Source: Parablautia intestinalis (GTDB lineage Bacteria; Bacillota; Clostridia; Lachnospirales; Lachnospiraceae). From it: a DNA stretch of 64,000 bases. Under the pieces are notes generated by a model. That model was not told where the DNA came from. It made no database searches and saw nothing but the letters and a program-made list of their open reading frames with translations. Below are positions 44,854 through 54,457 of this stretch, in pieces. The position numbers were made by a program, and so were the translations under genes. Position 1 is the first letter of the stretch, and each line of letters opens with the position of its first letter. The DNA lies in the NCBI GenBank assembly GCA_003612395.1, contig RAYQ01000008.1, positions 112,660-176,659 on the forward strand, in the 5' to 3' direction.

Positions 44854-46316
44854 TTTAATGTGATTAGTACACTATGGCCATCGCCTCTGATGGTGTGATA
44901 CATCGTATCATTTATAAGAGGTAAGTTCTGATATTCATCCCCCTCGCCGTCCGAAATAACTTCAATATTCGGGATATTAAAATAGTGGTAGAAATAATAG
45001 ACACCCCAGAAGCCCTCACTAAAACCGGAAAAAATTTCTTTTTCTAAAAAATGATAGGTTTCGGACATATTTTTTATGGCGGGGGCAGGGCCTATGTTTC
45101 CTTCTATCCGGATATTTTTCATTTCATCTGTTCCCATAAAATCCAGATGGCTAAGATCATTGGCTACCAGGGTTATCCGGTAATCTAAATATTCCTGCTG
45201 CAGGGCAAGGGCATTGCCAAAGGTTAATGAAAAAACAAGGAAACACCACGTTAGCGCCGTATAAACGGTTTTTGTAATCCAATATTTTGCATGATAAGAA
45301 ATATACACAGCCATTAAAGTAAGGAGCACGTTAAAGCCGTACATACATCTGGTATCATATGCATCTTCGCTGATGAAGAGATAGGCACCAAAACAAAGTG
45401 CACTTCCTATAAGTACTGTCAATATACCTAAAAACAGGGCTGATATTTTGGAAGCAGATGTTGTTTTACATACCAGATACAAGAAGATTATAACAATTAC
45501 AAAAACCAATAAAAGCCAGAGGGGCGTGAAGTCATAACATATTATTTTGTAATATGCAATATACCTGGAAACCATATGGGGAATGAGCATTATGGGAGAG
45601 GTTATGCTTACTCCGTTAGGCCGCATTAAAAGGAACCAGAAAATCCCAAGGGAAATGAAGTAACAGGATGCCGATACGCCAATAAATGGAAGGGTTTTTT
45701 TGATGGATATCCCTGACTTTAAATCTTCCAGAACCAGAAATAATGCAATCAAAGGGTAAATGCCGGAAGAAGCCTGATAAGTAGTGCACATTATGAGAAG
45801 ACAGAAAACGGATGTAAGGACGAAGCTTTTTTGGGATTTTTTGTAAAATAAAAAGGGAAAGACACTTGCCAAAAAGGAGAGTGCCATATAAGGAGAATCA
45901 AATTTGTAAACAATTATTCCCAAAAAAAAGGGAGCAAGACCCGTCAGGGCAGCAGCCGTAATATTCCAAAAACCAACACGGCAGTTCTTTTTGAAGATGT
46001 GTAATAACAGGATCCCCCCCGCAGCCATGATGATGCATGCGAGAATTTGCGGAAGGGGAGATATATCTGTTAAATGCCACTGAGCATGTACAAATGTAGC
46101 AAGTATTTCCGTAGTCCAGCGGCTCCAATCCAGCCAGCCGTGATATCCGGCATATGCCCTTCCCATATCGTCCACATAACTGTAATTCGCTCTTATGATA
46201 GCGCTGAAAGCCAACAGATAAACAGATAACAGGATCAAAAACTGCTTTTTATATTCCAGAGCTAATTCCCTGCATGTATAAAATATTTCCTTACATTCGC
46301 AAAACAATTTATTCAT
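44850..46316 (-). CDS. GtrII-like membrane glucosyltransferase
   Basis: This 488-residue polytopic protein matches the GtrII family (Pfam Glucosyl transferase GtrII). The first outer loop holds YVDDMGRAYAGYHGWLDW with the D-D pair and TEILATFVHAQWHLTDISPL, both typical. GtrII proteins add a glucose from undecaprenyl-phosphate glucose to surface polysaccharide in Shigella serotype conversion. A GtrB-like donor enzyme is encoded at 58230. The gene is alone on the minus strand, and its AGGAG is 13 bases from the ATG, so translation may be weak. Confidence 0.85.
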   Translation of the reverse strand: MNKLFCECKEIFYTCRELALEYKKQFLILLSVYLLAFSAIIRANYSYVDDMGRAYAGYHGWLDWSRWTTEILATFVHAQWHLTDISPLPQILACIIMAAGGILLLHIFKKNCRVGFWNITAAALTGLAPFFLGIIVYKFDSPYMALSFLASVFPFLFYKKSQKSFVLTSVFCLLIMCTTYQASSGIYPLIALFLVLEDLKSGISIKKTLPFIGVSASCYFISLGIFWFLLMRPNGVSITSPIMLIPHMVSRYIAYYKIICYDFTPLWLLLVFVIVIIFLYLVCKTTSASKISALFLGILTVLIGSALCFGAYLFISEDAYDTRCMYGFNVLLTLMAVYISYHAKYWITKTVYTALTWCFLVFSLTFGNALALQQEYLDYRITLVANDLSHLDFMGTDEMKNIRIEGNIGPAPAIKNMSETYHFLEKEIFSGFSEGFWGVYYFYHYFNIPNIEVISDGEGDEYQNLPLINDTMYHTIRGDGHSVLITLK

Positions 46317-46553
46317 AATATAGATTTTACTCCTATTTAGTCCAAATCACTGTGACAGCAAATTTCCAGGCAAACCGCCATGGATTTATTCCTAACTATA
46401 CAGAGTCTGCTATGGATTTGTCAAGTTTTCTGCAGCAATATAAGAAGTTATGTTTCCGATTCATTTTTGAAGGAAGTAAAAGGGGGAAATGTTTTAAATA
46501 TCTGGACTTTATTCAGCTTCATAGTATAATATTAAAATATGTGAGGATAAGAT
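46317..46553. other. Divergent intergenic region (237 bases)
   Basis: AT-rich region between the minus-strand GtrII-like gene and the plus-strand polymerase. It holds a forward promoter near its right end. The open frame running through it has no recognisable domain, no good RBS and skewed composition, so I do not call it a gene. No RNA gene is recognised. Confidence 0.6.
46503..46530 (+). promoter_or_regulatory. Putative promoter before the second Wzy-like gene
   Basis: A perfect TATAAT (46525-46530) is preceded by TGGACT (46503-46508) at 16 bases. The polymerase ATG at 46554 is 23 bases downstream, so the leader would be very short if that start is used. Confidence 0.55.
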
Positions 46554-48152
46554 ATGTTTAGCCTGAAAGGAATTATAATGGAAAACGGCAAAGAGCAGAT
46601 TTCGCTGGAAGAATTATTATATTATATCTTATTTGCAGTTATTTCCTTTAGCAAAGGGACAGGACTTGACGAGGGGGAGCTTTTATTCCGCGTATGTCTG
46701 CTGGTGGGAATTATGCTGCTGGCATGTAAATTTCTTATAGGAAAATATAGTATTTTGGAGATTGTAATAGCAGGGGTACTGGGGATATGGGGTATTTTTA
46801 TCTTTAAGATAACAGGCTCTCTGGGCATGTTTATTTACATTATTTTAATCATTGGTATGAAAAACGTGCCGGTAAAAAGAGTTTTCATCACAGGCGCTGC
46901 GGTATGGGGTAGCTGTATGTTTTTTTCGGCGGCAGGTGCTGTCTTTGCAGGCAGAACCGGTGTAAGGATTATCCATGAAAGATTTGGCATGGGACCAATC
47001 TTAAGGGAAAGCCTGGGATATACCCACCCTAATGTGCTGCATATTACCTATGCTTTATTTATGACGTTTCTATTGTATTTATATATAGAAAATAAAAAGA
47101 AAATATTATATGTGGTATGCCTTCTGCTGCTTGGCAATGCGTACGTATTTATGTATTCCATGAGTTCTACAGGAATGCTGATGACAATTGCTTTACTGGT
47201 TCTGTTTATTTATTTTGATAAAAGAAAGTGCCTGAGTAAAACAGAATCACTTTTAATTCAGGGAATGCCCCTCTTGTGTGTAATGTTTTCGATTGTTTTG
47301 CCATTGGCACTAAGGGATGGGGTATTTTACGAAAAATTAAATCGTCTGTTTCACAGCCGTATCTGGGCAGTGATATATTTTTTTGATCGCTATAAGATCA
47401 CCTTATTTGGCAGCGGCAGTGAAGGAATGGATTTTTCGATTGATAATTCCTATGTGGGCGCACTGCATTCATATGGTCTTATTCCGCTGATTATTATGAT
47501 AGCTGTATACAGTTTCCTGCTAAGATATTATATAAAAAAGAACGGGCGAAAGGAGCTTGCGGTTATCTGTACCTTTTTATTTGCCGGACTATCGGAGCCA
47601 TTTTTATTTAATGCTTCCATAAAAAATATAACCGTAATATTTATAGGCCATTTCTTATATGAAATGACACAAAACGGAAATAATATATTTCAACTTTTTT
47701 CGAAATATAATCGTTTATTTTCTTTTCCATGTGATATATGGGCTAAAATGCGGGGAAGCCTTTCTGAAATAAATTGGAAAAGGGTGATGGGAGTGGCTGC
47801 TGCATCGGGTATTGTATGTTTTTTATTCCTGTTTCCGGGAAATCGGATTCAAATAGAAAAAGTTTATGGAGAAGAAAGCTTATGTGATGTAAGAGGGGAT
47901 ACGCTGCGCCTGCCCAAGCCGCCGGTTATGGAAAAGACATTATATATTGAAAACATATCGGAAGATGTAAATTATTATTGTTTTACCAATGAGAACAGCC
48001 ACTTAATAGAGGTTATGGATTTGAGGTATAAGATCAGCGTAAGTTTGTATACGGCCGCTATAGCCGGTATGCTTTATGCGTGTGGCCAATTATATTTATG
48101 CAGGCTTAAGGGAAAACGCGCGGTTATTAGCATATATGAGGATAAAAGCTGA
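46554..48152 (+). CDS. Wzy-like O-antigen/capsule polymerase, copy 2
   Basis: This protein of 532 residues has ten or more helices. LGYTHPNVLHITYALF and MSSTGMLMTIALL resemble the GHPN and S/T elements of the polymerase at 32807, and FGSGSEGMDFSIDNSYVGALHSYG is a good match to the DNSY loop of Gram-positive Wzy proteins. A further C-terminal extension of about 120 residues with one more helix is unusual. ATG 46578 (AAAGGA, seven bases) is an alternative start. It starts a rightward unit, opposite the GtrII-like gene. Two polymerases suggest two glycans or a hybrid locus. Confidence 0.84.
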   Translation: MFSLKGIIMENGKEQISLEELLYYILFAVISFSKGTGLDEGELLFRVCLLVGIMLLACKFLIGKYSILEIVIAGVLGIWGIFIFKITGSLGMFIYIILIIGMKNVPVKRVFITGAAVWGSCMFFSAAGAVFAGRTGVRIIHERFGMGPILRESLGYTHPNVLHITYALFMTFLLYLYIENKKKILYVVCLLLLGNAYVFMYSMSSTGMLMTIALLVLFIYFDKRKCLSKTESLLIQGMPLLCVMFSIVLPLALRDGVFYEKLNRLFHSRIWAVIYFFDRYKITLFGSGSEGMDFSIDNSYVGALHSYGLIPLIIMIAVYSFLLRYYIKKNGRKELAVICTFLFAGLSEPFLFNASIKNITVIFIGHFLYEMTQNGNNIFQLFSKYNRLFSFPCDIWAKMRGSLSEINWKRVMGVAAASGIVCFLFLFPGNRIQIEKVYGEESLCDVRGDTLRLPKPPVMEKTLYIENISEDVNYYCFTNENSHLIEVMDLRYKISVSLYTAAIAGMLYACGQLYLCRLKGKRAVISIYEDKS

Positions 48153-48153
48153 A

Positions 48154-49659
48154 ATGGCAGATAAGTATAAGCAGAAAAAAATAGAATATATTTTCATGGC
48201 AGTTGTATTTTTAGGGTATTTAGCTTTTAATGGGATATTACTTCTTGGCCATGAGCAGTGGCGGGATGAGGCAAATGTATGGCTAATGGCCAGGGAGCTG
48301 TCACCCTTATCATTGTTTGGTGAAATAAAGTACCAGGGACATCCCTGCCTGTGGTATTTGCTCATGATGCCTTTTGCCAAAGCGGGGCTGCCGTTTGAGA
48401 CCATTAGTTTTGTCAGCTATACAATTATGGCGCTAACGGCAGGGCTTTTTTTGTGGAAGGCGCCCTTTTATGGACCAATAAAAGCAGCGGTGCTTTTCAG
48501 TCCTGTATTTACGTACTACTATGCGGTGGTGGCCAGAAATTACTGCCTCATTGCGCTGCTCTTAATGCTTCTTGCTGTTTATTATCCAAAAAGAAATGAA
48601 AAAAGTTTTTTGTTTGGGCTCCTTTTAGGCCTGCTGGTGCAATCTGATGTAATTGCATTGATGACGGCAGGGGCAATATCCATTATCTGGTCAGGTGAAA
48701 ATCTCTGGCAAAGTCTAAAGCGAAGGTCGGCAGTGCCATTTATCAATAGCTTAAAGGGTATTTGGTTACCCTTATGCAGTTTGGTGCTGCTGATTATGCA
48801 GTTTTATCATGTCTCAGACAGTCCGGTATTTCAGGTAAACAGCTTTGGAAAACGAGAGCTCCTTAGAGAAACCAGAAATTATTCTTTTCAGATACTGGAG
48901 CGGCTCTCGGGCTGGGAGGAAAGTTTTTGCCTGCTTTTCTTTTTTCTTTTTTTGTTGCTTACTTTGTTTGTATCGTTAAAACTGCGAAACATACAGGCTG
49001 TAGCCGTGATGGCCGCCGCTTATCTGTTTCAGGCTTTCTTTAGCGCAATGGTTTATCAGCTTCATATCTGGCACTTTTTGTCGCTTTGTTTTGTGTTTAT
49101 ATGGATGTTGTGGACGATGTATGGACAGTGCGCTGAAAAAAGGGTGGAAGATAAGGGTATAAGAGCAGCTCTTGCGGGGCTACAGATGCTGCTGCTTGTG
49201 CTTTCTGCCAGTATGTTCTTAAGATGGAATGCGGAAAATGAGACATCCAGCCTTGATAATGCTCTTCATGGAATGTATTCGGATGGAGCGGGGACAGCCG
49301 GGTATATCAGGGAAAATATATCTTCGGAGGAGTTGATAGTAAGCGTTAATGTGCCACGGGCATCTACCGTGCTGGCATATTTACCAGAGTATGAATTTTA
49401 TTTCGCCGGAAACGGGCAAAAAGAAAGTTATGCCAACTGGAGCGAAGAGCAGAATCTGGAGATCGGCTTCGATGAGCTGCTTTTATGGGTTAAAACGAAT
49501 TTTCCGGAGAAAAGAGAATTTTTTATTCTGGATTCATCGGATTCCTGTCTGACAGATAAAGAAAACAGGTTAGAGGAGTGCGAGGTTTTATACCGGACAC
49601 TACAGGAGACTGCAAGGGGTGAGGAATATACTGTTTACCATGTTGAAATCGAACGGTAA
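48154..49659 (+). CDS. GT39-like GT-C polytopic membrane protein
   Basis: This protein of about 501 residues has about ten helices. GHEQWRDEANVWLMAREL followed by KYQGHPCLWYLLMMPFAK is a strong GT39-like signature: an acidic R-D-E motif then a GHPxLWY motif. ATG 48154 follows GAGGAT and the previous stop by one base. A soluble tail of about 110 residues ends the protein. It probably uses a polyprenyl-phosphate sugar on the outer face of the membrane to add a side branch. Confidence 0.77.
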   Translation: MADKYKQKKIEYIFMAVVFLGYLAFNGILLLGHEQWRDEANVWLMARELSPLSLFGEIKYQGHPCLWYLLMMPFAKAGLPFETISFVSYTIMALTAGLFLWKAPFYGPIKAAVLFSPVFTYYYAVVARNYCLIALLLMLLAVYYPKRNEKSFLFGLLLGLLVQSDVIALMTAGAISIIWSGENLWQSLKRRSAVPFINSLKGIWLPLCSLVLLIMQFYHVSDSPVFQVNSFGKRELLRETRNYSFQILERLSGWEESFCLLFFFLFLLLTLFVSLKLRNIQAVAVMAAAYLFQAFFSAMVYQLHIWHFLSLCFVFIWMLWTMYGQCAEKRVEDKGIRAALAGLQMLLLVLSASMFLRWNAENETSSLDNALHGMYSDGAGTAGYIRENISSEELIVSVNVPRASTVLAYLPEYEFYFAGNGQKESYANWSEEQNLEIGFDELLLWVKTNFPEKREFFILDSSDSCLTDKENRLEECEVLYRTLQETARGEEYTVYHVEIER

Positions 49660-49705
49660 TCATTCTTTTTATACATTTTTGTAGTGACAGTTTCCCGCTA
49701 ATTTG

Positions 49706-49734
49706 TTGCATATTTTATACGATTTTGATATAGT
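49706..49734 (+). promoter_or_regulatory. Putative promoter before the second ABC flippase
   Basis: TTGCAT (49706-49711) and TATAGT (49729-49734) are spaced by 17 bases, 70 bases before the ABC transporter start. This is the clearest signal in the 144-base gap. Confidence 0.6.
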
Positions 49735-49803
49735 AAGAAAATGAGTTTACGGGAGTTTTAGCCTATAGCAGACAATAATTTTGAATGGGGATAAACACAG
49801 AAC

Positions 49804-51549
49804 ATGGAGATATTCAGAAAATTAAGTTATATATTAGACCGGAAACAAAAAATACAGTTATTCTTTTTGTTTATCATAATTGGCATTGGTACTTTTCTTG
49901 AGCTGCTGGGGGTTACATCGGTTCTTCCCTTTATCAATGTGGTTATGACCCCGGAGATCGTAAAGACAGATGAAACATACCGTTTTTTTTATGAAATGTT
50001 GAATCTTTCAAATGTAAATTATTTTATTGCTGTGTTAGCCATGGCTATCGGCATTGTGTTTATTGTGAAAAACCTGTTCATATCTTTTATGTATTATATG
50101 CAGTATAAGTGGACCTTTAATAACCAGGCCAGGCTGGCCGGGAGATTGATGGAATGCTATTTAAAGCAGCCATATTATTTCCATGTGACGCACAACAGTT
50201 CAGAACTGATACGAAATGTAAACTCTGATACTGTAATGATGTTCCATGGAATTTTAGCGGTTATCCAGCTTCTTACCGAGGCGTGTGTGTGTGTGGTTCT
50301 GGGTGGCTATATGTTTATCAAGGATAAATCTATCACTATCGGAGTCAGTGGTTTTTTGGTGGCATTTGTCCTTTTGTTTATCAAATTTTTTAAGAAAAAT
50401 TTGGGAGAGACGGGGGAGAAAGACAGAAGGTATAATGCAGAGATTGTAAAATGGCTGCAGCAGTCTTTTGGCGGTATTAAAGAGACAAAGGTTATGGGGA
50501 GAGAGCGATTCTTCTTAGAACAGTTTAATCAAAACTATAAAGTGTTTGCTGAGTGTGAGAGAAATTACCGCTTTTTGCAGGTGGCGCCCAGACCGGTTAT
50601 GGAGGCGGTGTGCGTTACAGGTTTGCTGATAGTAGTGGCACTTAAACTTTTGAATGGGACAACCAGCGATTATTTTATATCAACGATTGCTGTGTTTGCG
50701 ATTGCAGCCTTCCGTCTGCTGCCTTCCTTCAATCGTATTGCAAACTATTTCAGCGTTATTTTGTTTAATAAATCTGCCCTGAATGCAGTTTATAAAGATT
50801 TAAAGGAAATTGAGCACTTACAGGACGCTCAGTTTCATGAAAGGGCGGAAAAAGAGCTGCCATTGGAAAAAGAGCTGAGGATAGAACATCTGACATTTAC
50901 ATATCCTGAGATGGAGTGTAATGTGCTGGATGATGTTTCGTTCTCAATTAAGAAAAATACTTCCGTGGCCTTTATTGGTCCTTCCGGCGCAGGAAAGACA
51001 ACCCTGGCAGACATTATTCTGGGAGCTTTGACGCCGCTTGGAGGAAAGATTTACGCAGATCATACAGATATATTTGAAAATTTGTCAAGATGGCATAAAA
51101 GCATAGGCTATATCCCCCAGTCCATTTATTTGATGGACGATACCGTAAAAAATAACATTGCCTTTGGCATAGCGCAGGGGGATGTGGACGAGGGAGAAAT
51201 TTGGAGAGCCCTGGAAAAAGCGCAGCTGAAGGAGTTTGTGGAACAGATGGAATTTGGGCTCGAAACAGTGATTGGAGAAAGCGGAGTTAAGCTCTCCGGA
51301 GGACAAAGGCAGCGTATTGGAATCGCCAGGGCGCTTTATAACGATCCACAGATCCTGGTGCTGGATGAGGCTACCTCAGCGCTGGATAACGAGACGGAGA
51401 CAGCGGTTATGGAGGCAATTGAATCTCTGGCTGGAAGTAAAACGTTAATTATTATTGCCCACAGGCTCTCTACTATCAGAAATTGCGATGCTGTTTATGA
51501 AGTAAAGGGCGGCCATGTGGTACAGGTGGAAAATCCGAAGGCAAACTAA
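49804..51549 (+). CDS. ABC transporter, PglK/MsbA-like flippase, second copy
   Basis: This 581-residue half transporter has a permease domain with a short amphipathic start and six helices, followed by an ATPase. Walker A is GPSGAGKTT (about 392-400), signature LSGGQRQRIGIARAL, Walker B ILVLDEATSALD and H-loop IIAHRL. It is paralogous over its full length to the protein at 18378. The first 20 residues (YILDRKQKIQLF) are nearly the same in both. It likely flips lipid-linked glycan. It starts the last block of the locus after its own promoter. Confidence 0.9.
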   Translation: MEIFRKLSYILDRKQKIQLFFLFIIIGIGTFLELLGVTSVLPFINVVMTPEIVKTDETYRFFYEMLNLSNVNYFIAVLAMAIGIVFIVKNLFISFMYYMQYKWTFNNQARLAGRLMECYLKQPYYFHVTHNSSELIRNVNSDTVMMFHGILAVIQLLTEACVCVVLGGYMFIKDKSITIGVSGFLVAFVLLFIKFFKKNLGETGEKDRRYNAEIVKWLQQSFGGIKETKVMGRERFFLEQFNQNYKVFAECERNYRFLQVAPRPVMEAVCVTGLLIVVALKLLNGTTSDYFISTIAVFAIAAFRLLPSFNRIANYFSVILFNKSALNAVYKDLKEIEHLQDAQFHERAEKELPLEKELRIEHLTFTYPEMECNVLDDVSFSIKKNTSVAFIGPSGAGKTTLADIILGALTPLGGKIYADHTDIFENLSRWHKSIGYIPQSIYLMDDTVKNNIAFGIAQGDVDEGEIWRALEKAQLKEFVEQMEFGLETVIGESGVKLSGGQRQRIGIARALYNDPQILVLDEATSALDNETETAVMEAIESLAGSKTLIIIAHRLSTIRNCDAVYEVKGGHVVQVENPKAN

Positions 51550-51584
51550 GAATTTAATTATTGGAGACATGGAGGATTGGTACA

Positions 51585-52352
51585 ATGAACCGGATTCCCA
51601 GGGTAATTCACTATGGATGGTTTGGCGGAGGAAAGAAATCCAAATTTATAGAAAAATGTATTGCGTCATGGAAAAAGTATCTGCCGGATTACGAAATAAA
51701 AGAGTGGAATGAAGAAAATTTTCCTTTTCAGGATTTTCCCTTTGCAAGAGAAGCTTATGCGGCGGGCAAATATGCCTTTGTCAGCGATTACCTTCGCAGC
51801 TATGTGATGTACCACCATGGAGGTATTTATTTTGACACGGATATAGAAGTGCTTGGTAATTTCGAGGACAAGCTGGAAGGGGCGGAATTTGTGATTGCAT
51901 TTGAACGCCCTGATACTTTAATGACCGGATTTATGGCAGCAGTACCCGGAAACGAAATTATGAGACGGTTTCTGGCCTATTATGACAGTATTGGTTTCTA
52001 TGATGAGGAAGGGGAAATGCGTCTTACACCTAATACGGATCTTTTGGGAAAACTGGCTGTGGAGTTTGGCATGAATCCAAATGGAAAATATCAGGAGCTT
52101 GCAGGGGGAATACGCATTTATCCAAATGAAATTTTTGGTGGTTATAATGTGTATGATATGATTTACACCATTACGGGAAATACAGTGGTGGTGCATCATT
52201 ATACAGCATCCTGGCGGACCTTTTGGGAGGAGATACCGGTAAAATCAAAAAAACTGTTTTTAAAGCTGTTTGGCGTAGAGAGCTACCGGTTTATGCGGAA
52301 GCTGAAACATAAAATAAAAGGTGACAAAGAGCGGTACGAAGAAAATTCATGA
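51585..52352 (+). CDS. GT32 family capsular glycosyltransferase
   Basis: This 255-residue GT-A protein begins IPRVIHYGWFGGGKKS and has the DXD-containing core AAGKYAFVSDYLRSYVMYHH followed by GGIYFDTDIEV, typical of GT32 proteins with the sugar-binding DXD region. GGAGG nine bases before ATG 51585 is the best start. Relatives add galactose or mannose to capsule repeat units. It overlaps the next gene by four bases (ATGA). Confidence 0.88.
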   Translation: MNRIPRVIHYGWFGGGKKSKFIEKCIASWKKYLPDYEIKEWNEENFPFQDFPFAREAYAAGKYAFVSDYLRSYVMYHHGGIYFDTDIEVLGNFEDKLEGAEFVIAFERPDTLMTGFMAAVPGNEIMRRFLAYYDSIGFYDEEGEMRLTPNTDLLGKLAVEFGMNPNGKYQELAGGIRIYPNEIFGGYNVYDMIYTITGNTVVVHHYTASWRTFWEEIPVKSKKLFLKLFGVESYRFMRKLKHKIKGDKERYEENS

Positions 52353-53299
52353 AACAGATTATAAAGAAGATTAAAAAACTTGGTTTCAGGCTGGGAGTAA
52401 AAAAACTGATAGGGTATGAGGCCATCTTTTCCTGTGCTTTCTGTAAAAGGGAAAAGGGGGCGGAGCTTTATACCGGCGCAGATAGTAGAGAGAAAGAGTT
52501 TATGGTTCTGCCGCATTCTGAAAAGTATTGGTATGCAGATCCACTTCTTTATGAAAAAGACGGAAAAGAAGTGGTTTTTTTGGAACGGGTAGACAGAAAG
52601 ACGGGACGAGGCTGTATTGCCTGTGCAGATTTATCGAAGGGACAATGGACAGAGCCTGTACCAGTGATAGAAGAATCCTTTCATATGTCCTTTCCCATGT
52701 GCTTTACATGGGGCCGGGAGCTGTATATGATGCCGGAAACAGAAATGAGCGGACAGCTTAATTTATATCGTTGCACGCAGTTTCCCTATGGCTGGGAAAA
52801 GGCCGGAGAATTCCTCCGGGGAGTAAAATTGGTAGACAGCATTATTTTGGAGCAGGATGAAAACAAAATTTTGTTTCTTGCATCAGAGTATAAGAAGGAT
52901 GATGATTTTTATACCAGATTTCACGAATATGAAATGGAAAAGGCAGATGGAACTATTTTTTGCAGAGATATGGGGAGGAAAAATGAGGATTATGCCTTAA
53001 ATGCCAGAACTGCCGGGCCAATGATTGAGGATAAAGGGCGACTTATTCCCCTGCAGAGAAGTACATCAGGCATTTATGGCTATTCCGTGCAGTTTACCCG
53101 CTATGAAGGAAAGCTTACAGGGAAATTTCACGGGAAGCTTTTAGGTAAGACAGAAAAGGAACTGCTGCCCGGGGACATCAGGATAAAAGGCAGGAAGCTT
53201 ATAGGTGTGCATACTTACAGTCAGTCTGACCACTATGAGATGATTGATATTCAGTACCTGGTATTTAATAAGAACAAGTGGCGAAGGAAAAGAAAATGA
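52349..53299 (+). CDS. Beta-propeller protein related to GINT1 N-domain
   Basis: This 316-residue protein shows five-bladed-propeller-like repeats: KYWYADPLLYEKDGKEVVFLE, SFPMCFTWGRELYMMPETE and similar blocks. These match the N-terminal domain of glucosamine inositolphosphorylceramide transferase 1 (GH43/GH32-like fold) found alone in bacterial glycan loci. Its role there is not clear; it may bind or trim a sugar. It is linked by ATGA overlaps to the GT32 gene before and the GT4 gene after, so it probably works with one of them. Confidence 0.7.
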   Translation: MKQIIKKIKKLGFRLGVKKLIGYEAIFSCAFCKREKGAELYTGADSREKEFMVLPHSEKYWYADPLLYEKDGKEVVFLERVDRKTGRGCIACADLSKGQWTEPVPVIEESFHMSFPMCFTWGRELYMMPETEMSGQLNLYRCTQFPYGWEKAGEFLRGVKLVDSIILEQDENKILFLASEYKKDDDFYTRFHEYEMEKADGTIFCRDMGRKNEDYALNARTAGPMIEDKGRLIPLQRSTSGIYGYSVQFTRYEGKLTGKFHGKLLGKTEKELLPGDIRIKGRKLIGVHTYSQSDHYEMIDIQYLVFNKNKWRRKRK

Positions 53300-54456
53300 A
53301 GATTTTAATTGTCCGCACTTTCCCGGATATTATGAATACAGAGGGCTACAATGTGCAGGAAATAGGCCTCGCCAGGGCGCTGATCGTTGCGGGAAATGTC
53401 TGCGATATTATATTGTACAACGGAAAAAACAAGGACAGGGTACAGGAGTGCACCTTTGAAGAAAACGGCAAAATATATTATTATAGAATCTACTGGCTTC
53501 GCGGATATAATCTGTTAAAAAACGGATTTATGCCTTCCGCAGAAAAAATAATCAGGCAGTATGATGTAATCCAGGTGGATGAGTACGATTTAATTTACAG
53601 CTGGCGGCTCTATACGTGGCAGATCAGGCCAACCGTTGTCTACCATGGACTGTATTATTCAGAGTACACCAGAGGGTATAATTTAAAATGCAGGGTTTTT
53701 GATCAGATGTTTTTGCGGTGGCACCGGCATGATAAAGTAATTGCACTTACAAAAAGTGAAAAGGCAACTGAATTTTTGCGCGGAAAGGGTTTTAAACATG
53801 TCCATACGGCAGGCGTAGGGCTTGATATCAGACAGTTTGAAAACCAGGGGAAAAAGGTAACCTGCCCAATTTCTCCAAAGGGAAATAAATTTCGTCTCCT
53901 GTATGTGGGAAAAATAGAAGAACGGCGAAACAGCCTGTTTTTACTTGACGTATTTCAAAAGCTGAAAGAAAAGGTAAAGAATGTGGAGCTGGTGGTGATC
54001 GGTTCCGGGGAAAAAGACTATTTGAAGGCATTTGGGGAAAAAGCACAGGAGATGATTGCAAATGGTGATTTGACTTATTTGAAAAGGGCTTCTCAGAGGG
54101 AGCTTGCTCTGGTTTATGAAAATTGTGATCTGCTTCTCTTTCCAAGCAATTACGAAATTTTTGGAATGGTGCTTTTGGAGGCTATGTACTTTGGCCTTCC
54201 TGTGGTAAGCAGCGACAATGGAGGGTCAGGCACTCTTATAAAGGATGGGGAAAACGGAAGAATACTTCATGACTTCCGGACACAAAGCTGGACAGAGGCA
54301 GTGGAAGAATTAATGATTAACCGGGAAAAATATAATGACATGAAGGAAAAGGCAGCGCATACCATAAGGGAAGGGTTTATCTGGGAGCATTTGGCGGATA
54401 AATTTATAGCTGCATTTGAAGAAGCCAGAGGGCTGTTTGAAAAAAAGGAATTTTAG
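53296..54456 (+). CDS. GT4 glycosyltransferase
   Basis: This 386-residue GT4 protein begins MKILIVRTFPDIMNTEGYNVQ, has LYVGKIEERRNSLFLLDVF at the start of the donor domain and FPSNYEIFGMVLLEAMYFG then DNGGSGTLI as the donor site. ATG 53296 overlaps the preceding stop (ATGA), with AAGGAA as RBS. It probably adds a hexose from a UDP- or GDP-sugar. Confidence 0.88.
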   Translation: MKILIVRTFPDIMNTEGYNVQEIGLARALIVAGNVCDIILYNGKNKDRVQECTFEENGKIYYYRIYWLRGYNLLKNGFMPSAEKIIRQYDVIQVDEYDLIYSWRLYTWQIRPTVVYHGLYYSEYTRGYNLKCRVFDQMFLRWHRHDKVIALTKSEKATEFLRGKGFKHVHTAGVGLDIRQFENQGKKVTCPISPKGNKFRLLYVGKIEERRNSLFLLDVFQKLKEKVKNVELVVIGSGEKDYLKAFGEKAQEMIANGDLTYLKRASQRELALVYENCDLLLFPSNYEIFGMVLLEAMYFGLPVVSSDNGGSGTLIKDGENGRILHDFRTQSWTEAVEELMINREKYNDMKEKAAHTIREGFIWEHLADKFIAAFEEARGLFEKKEF

Positions 54457-54457
54457 A

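Noticed and set aside
46352..46561. 69-residue forward open frame before the second polymerase
   Set aside because: No domain, no good RBS, lies across the promoter; likely chance.
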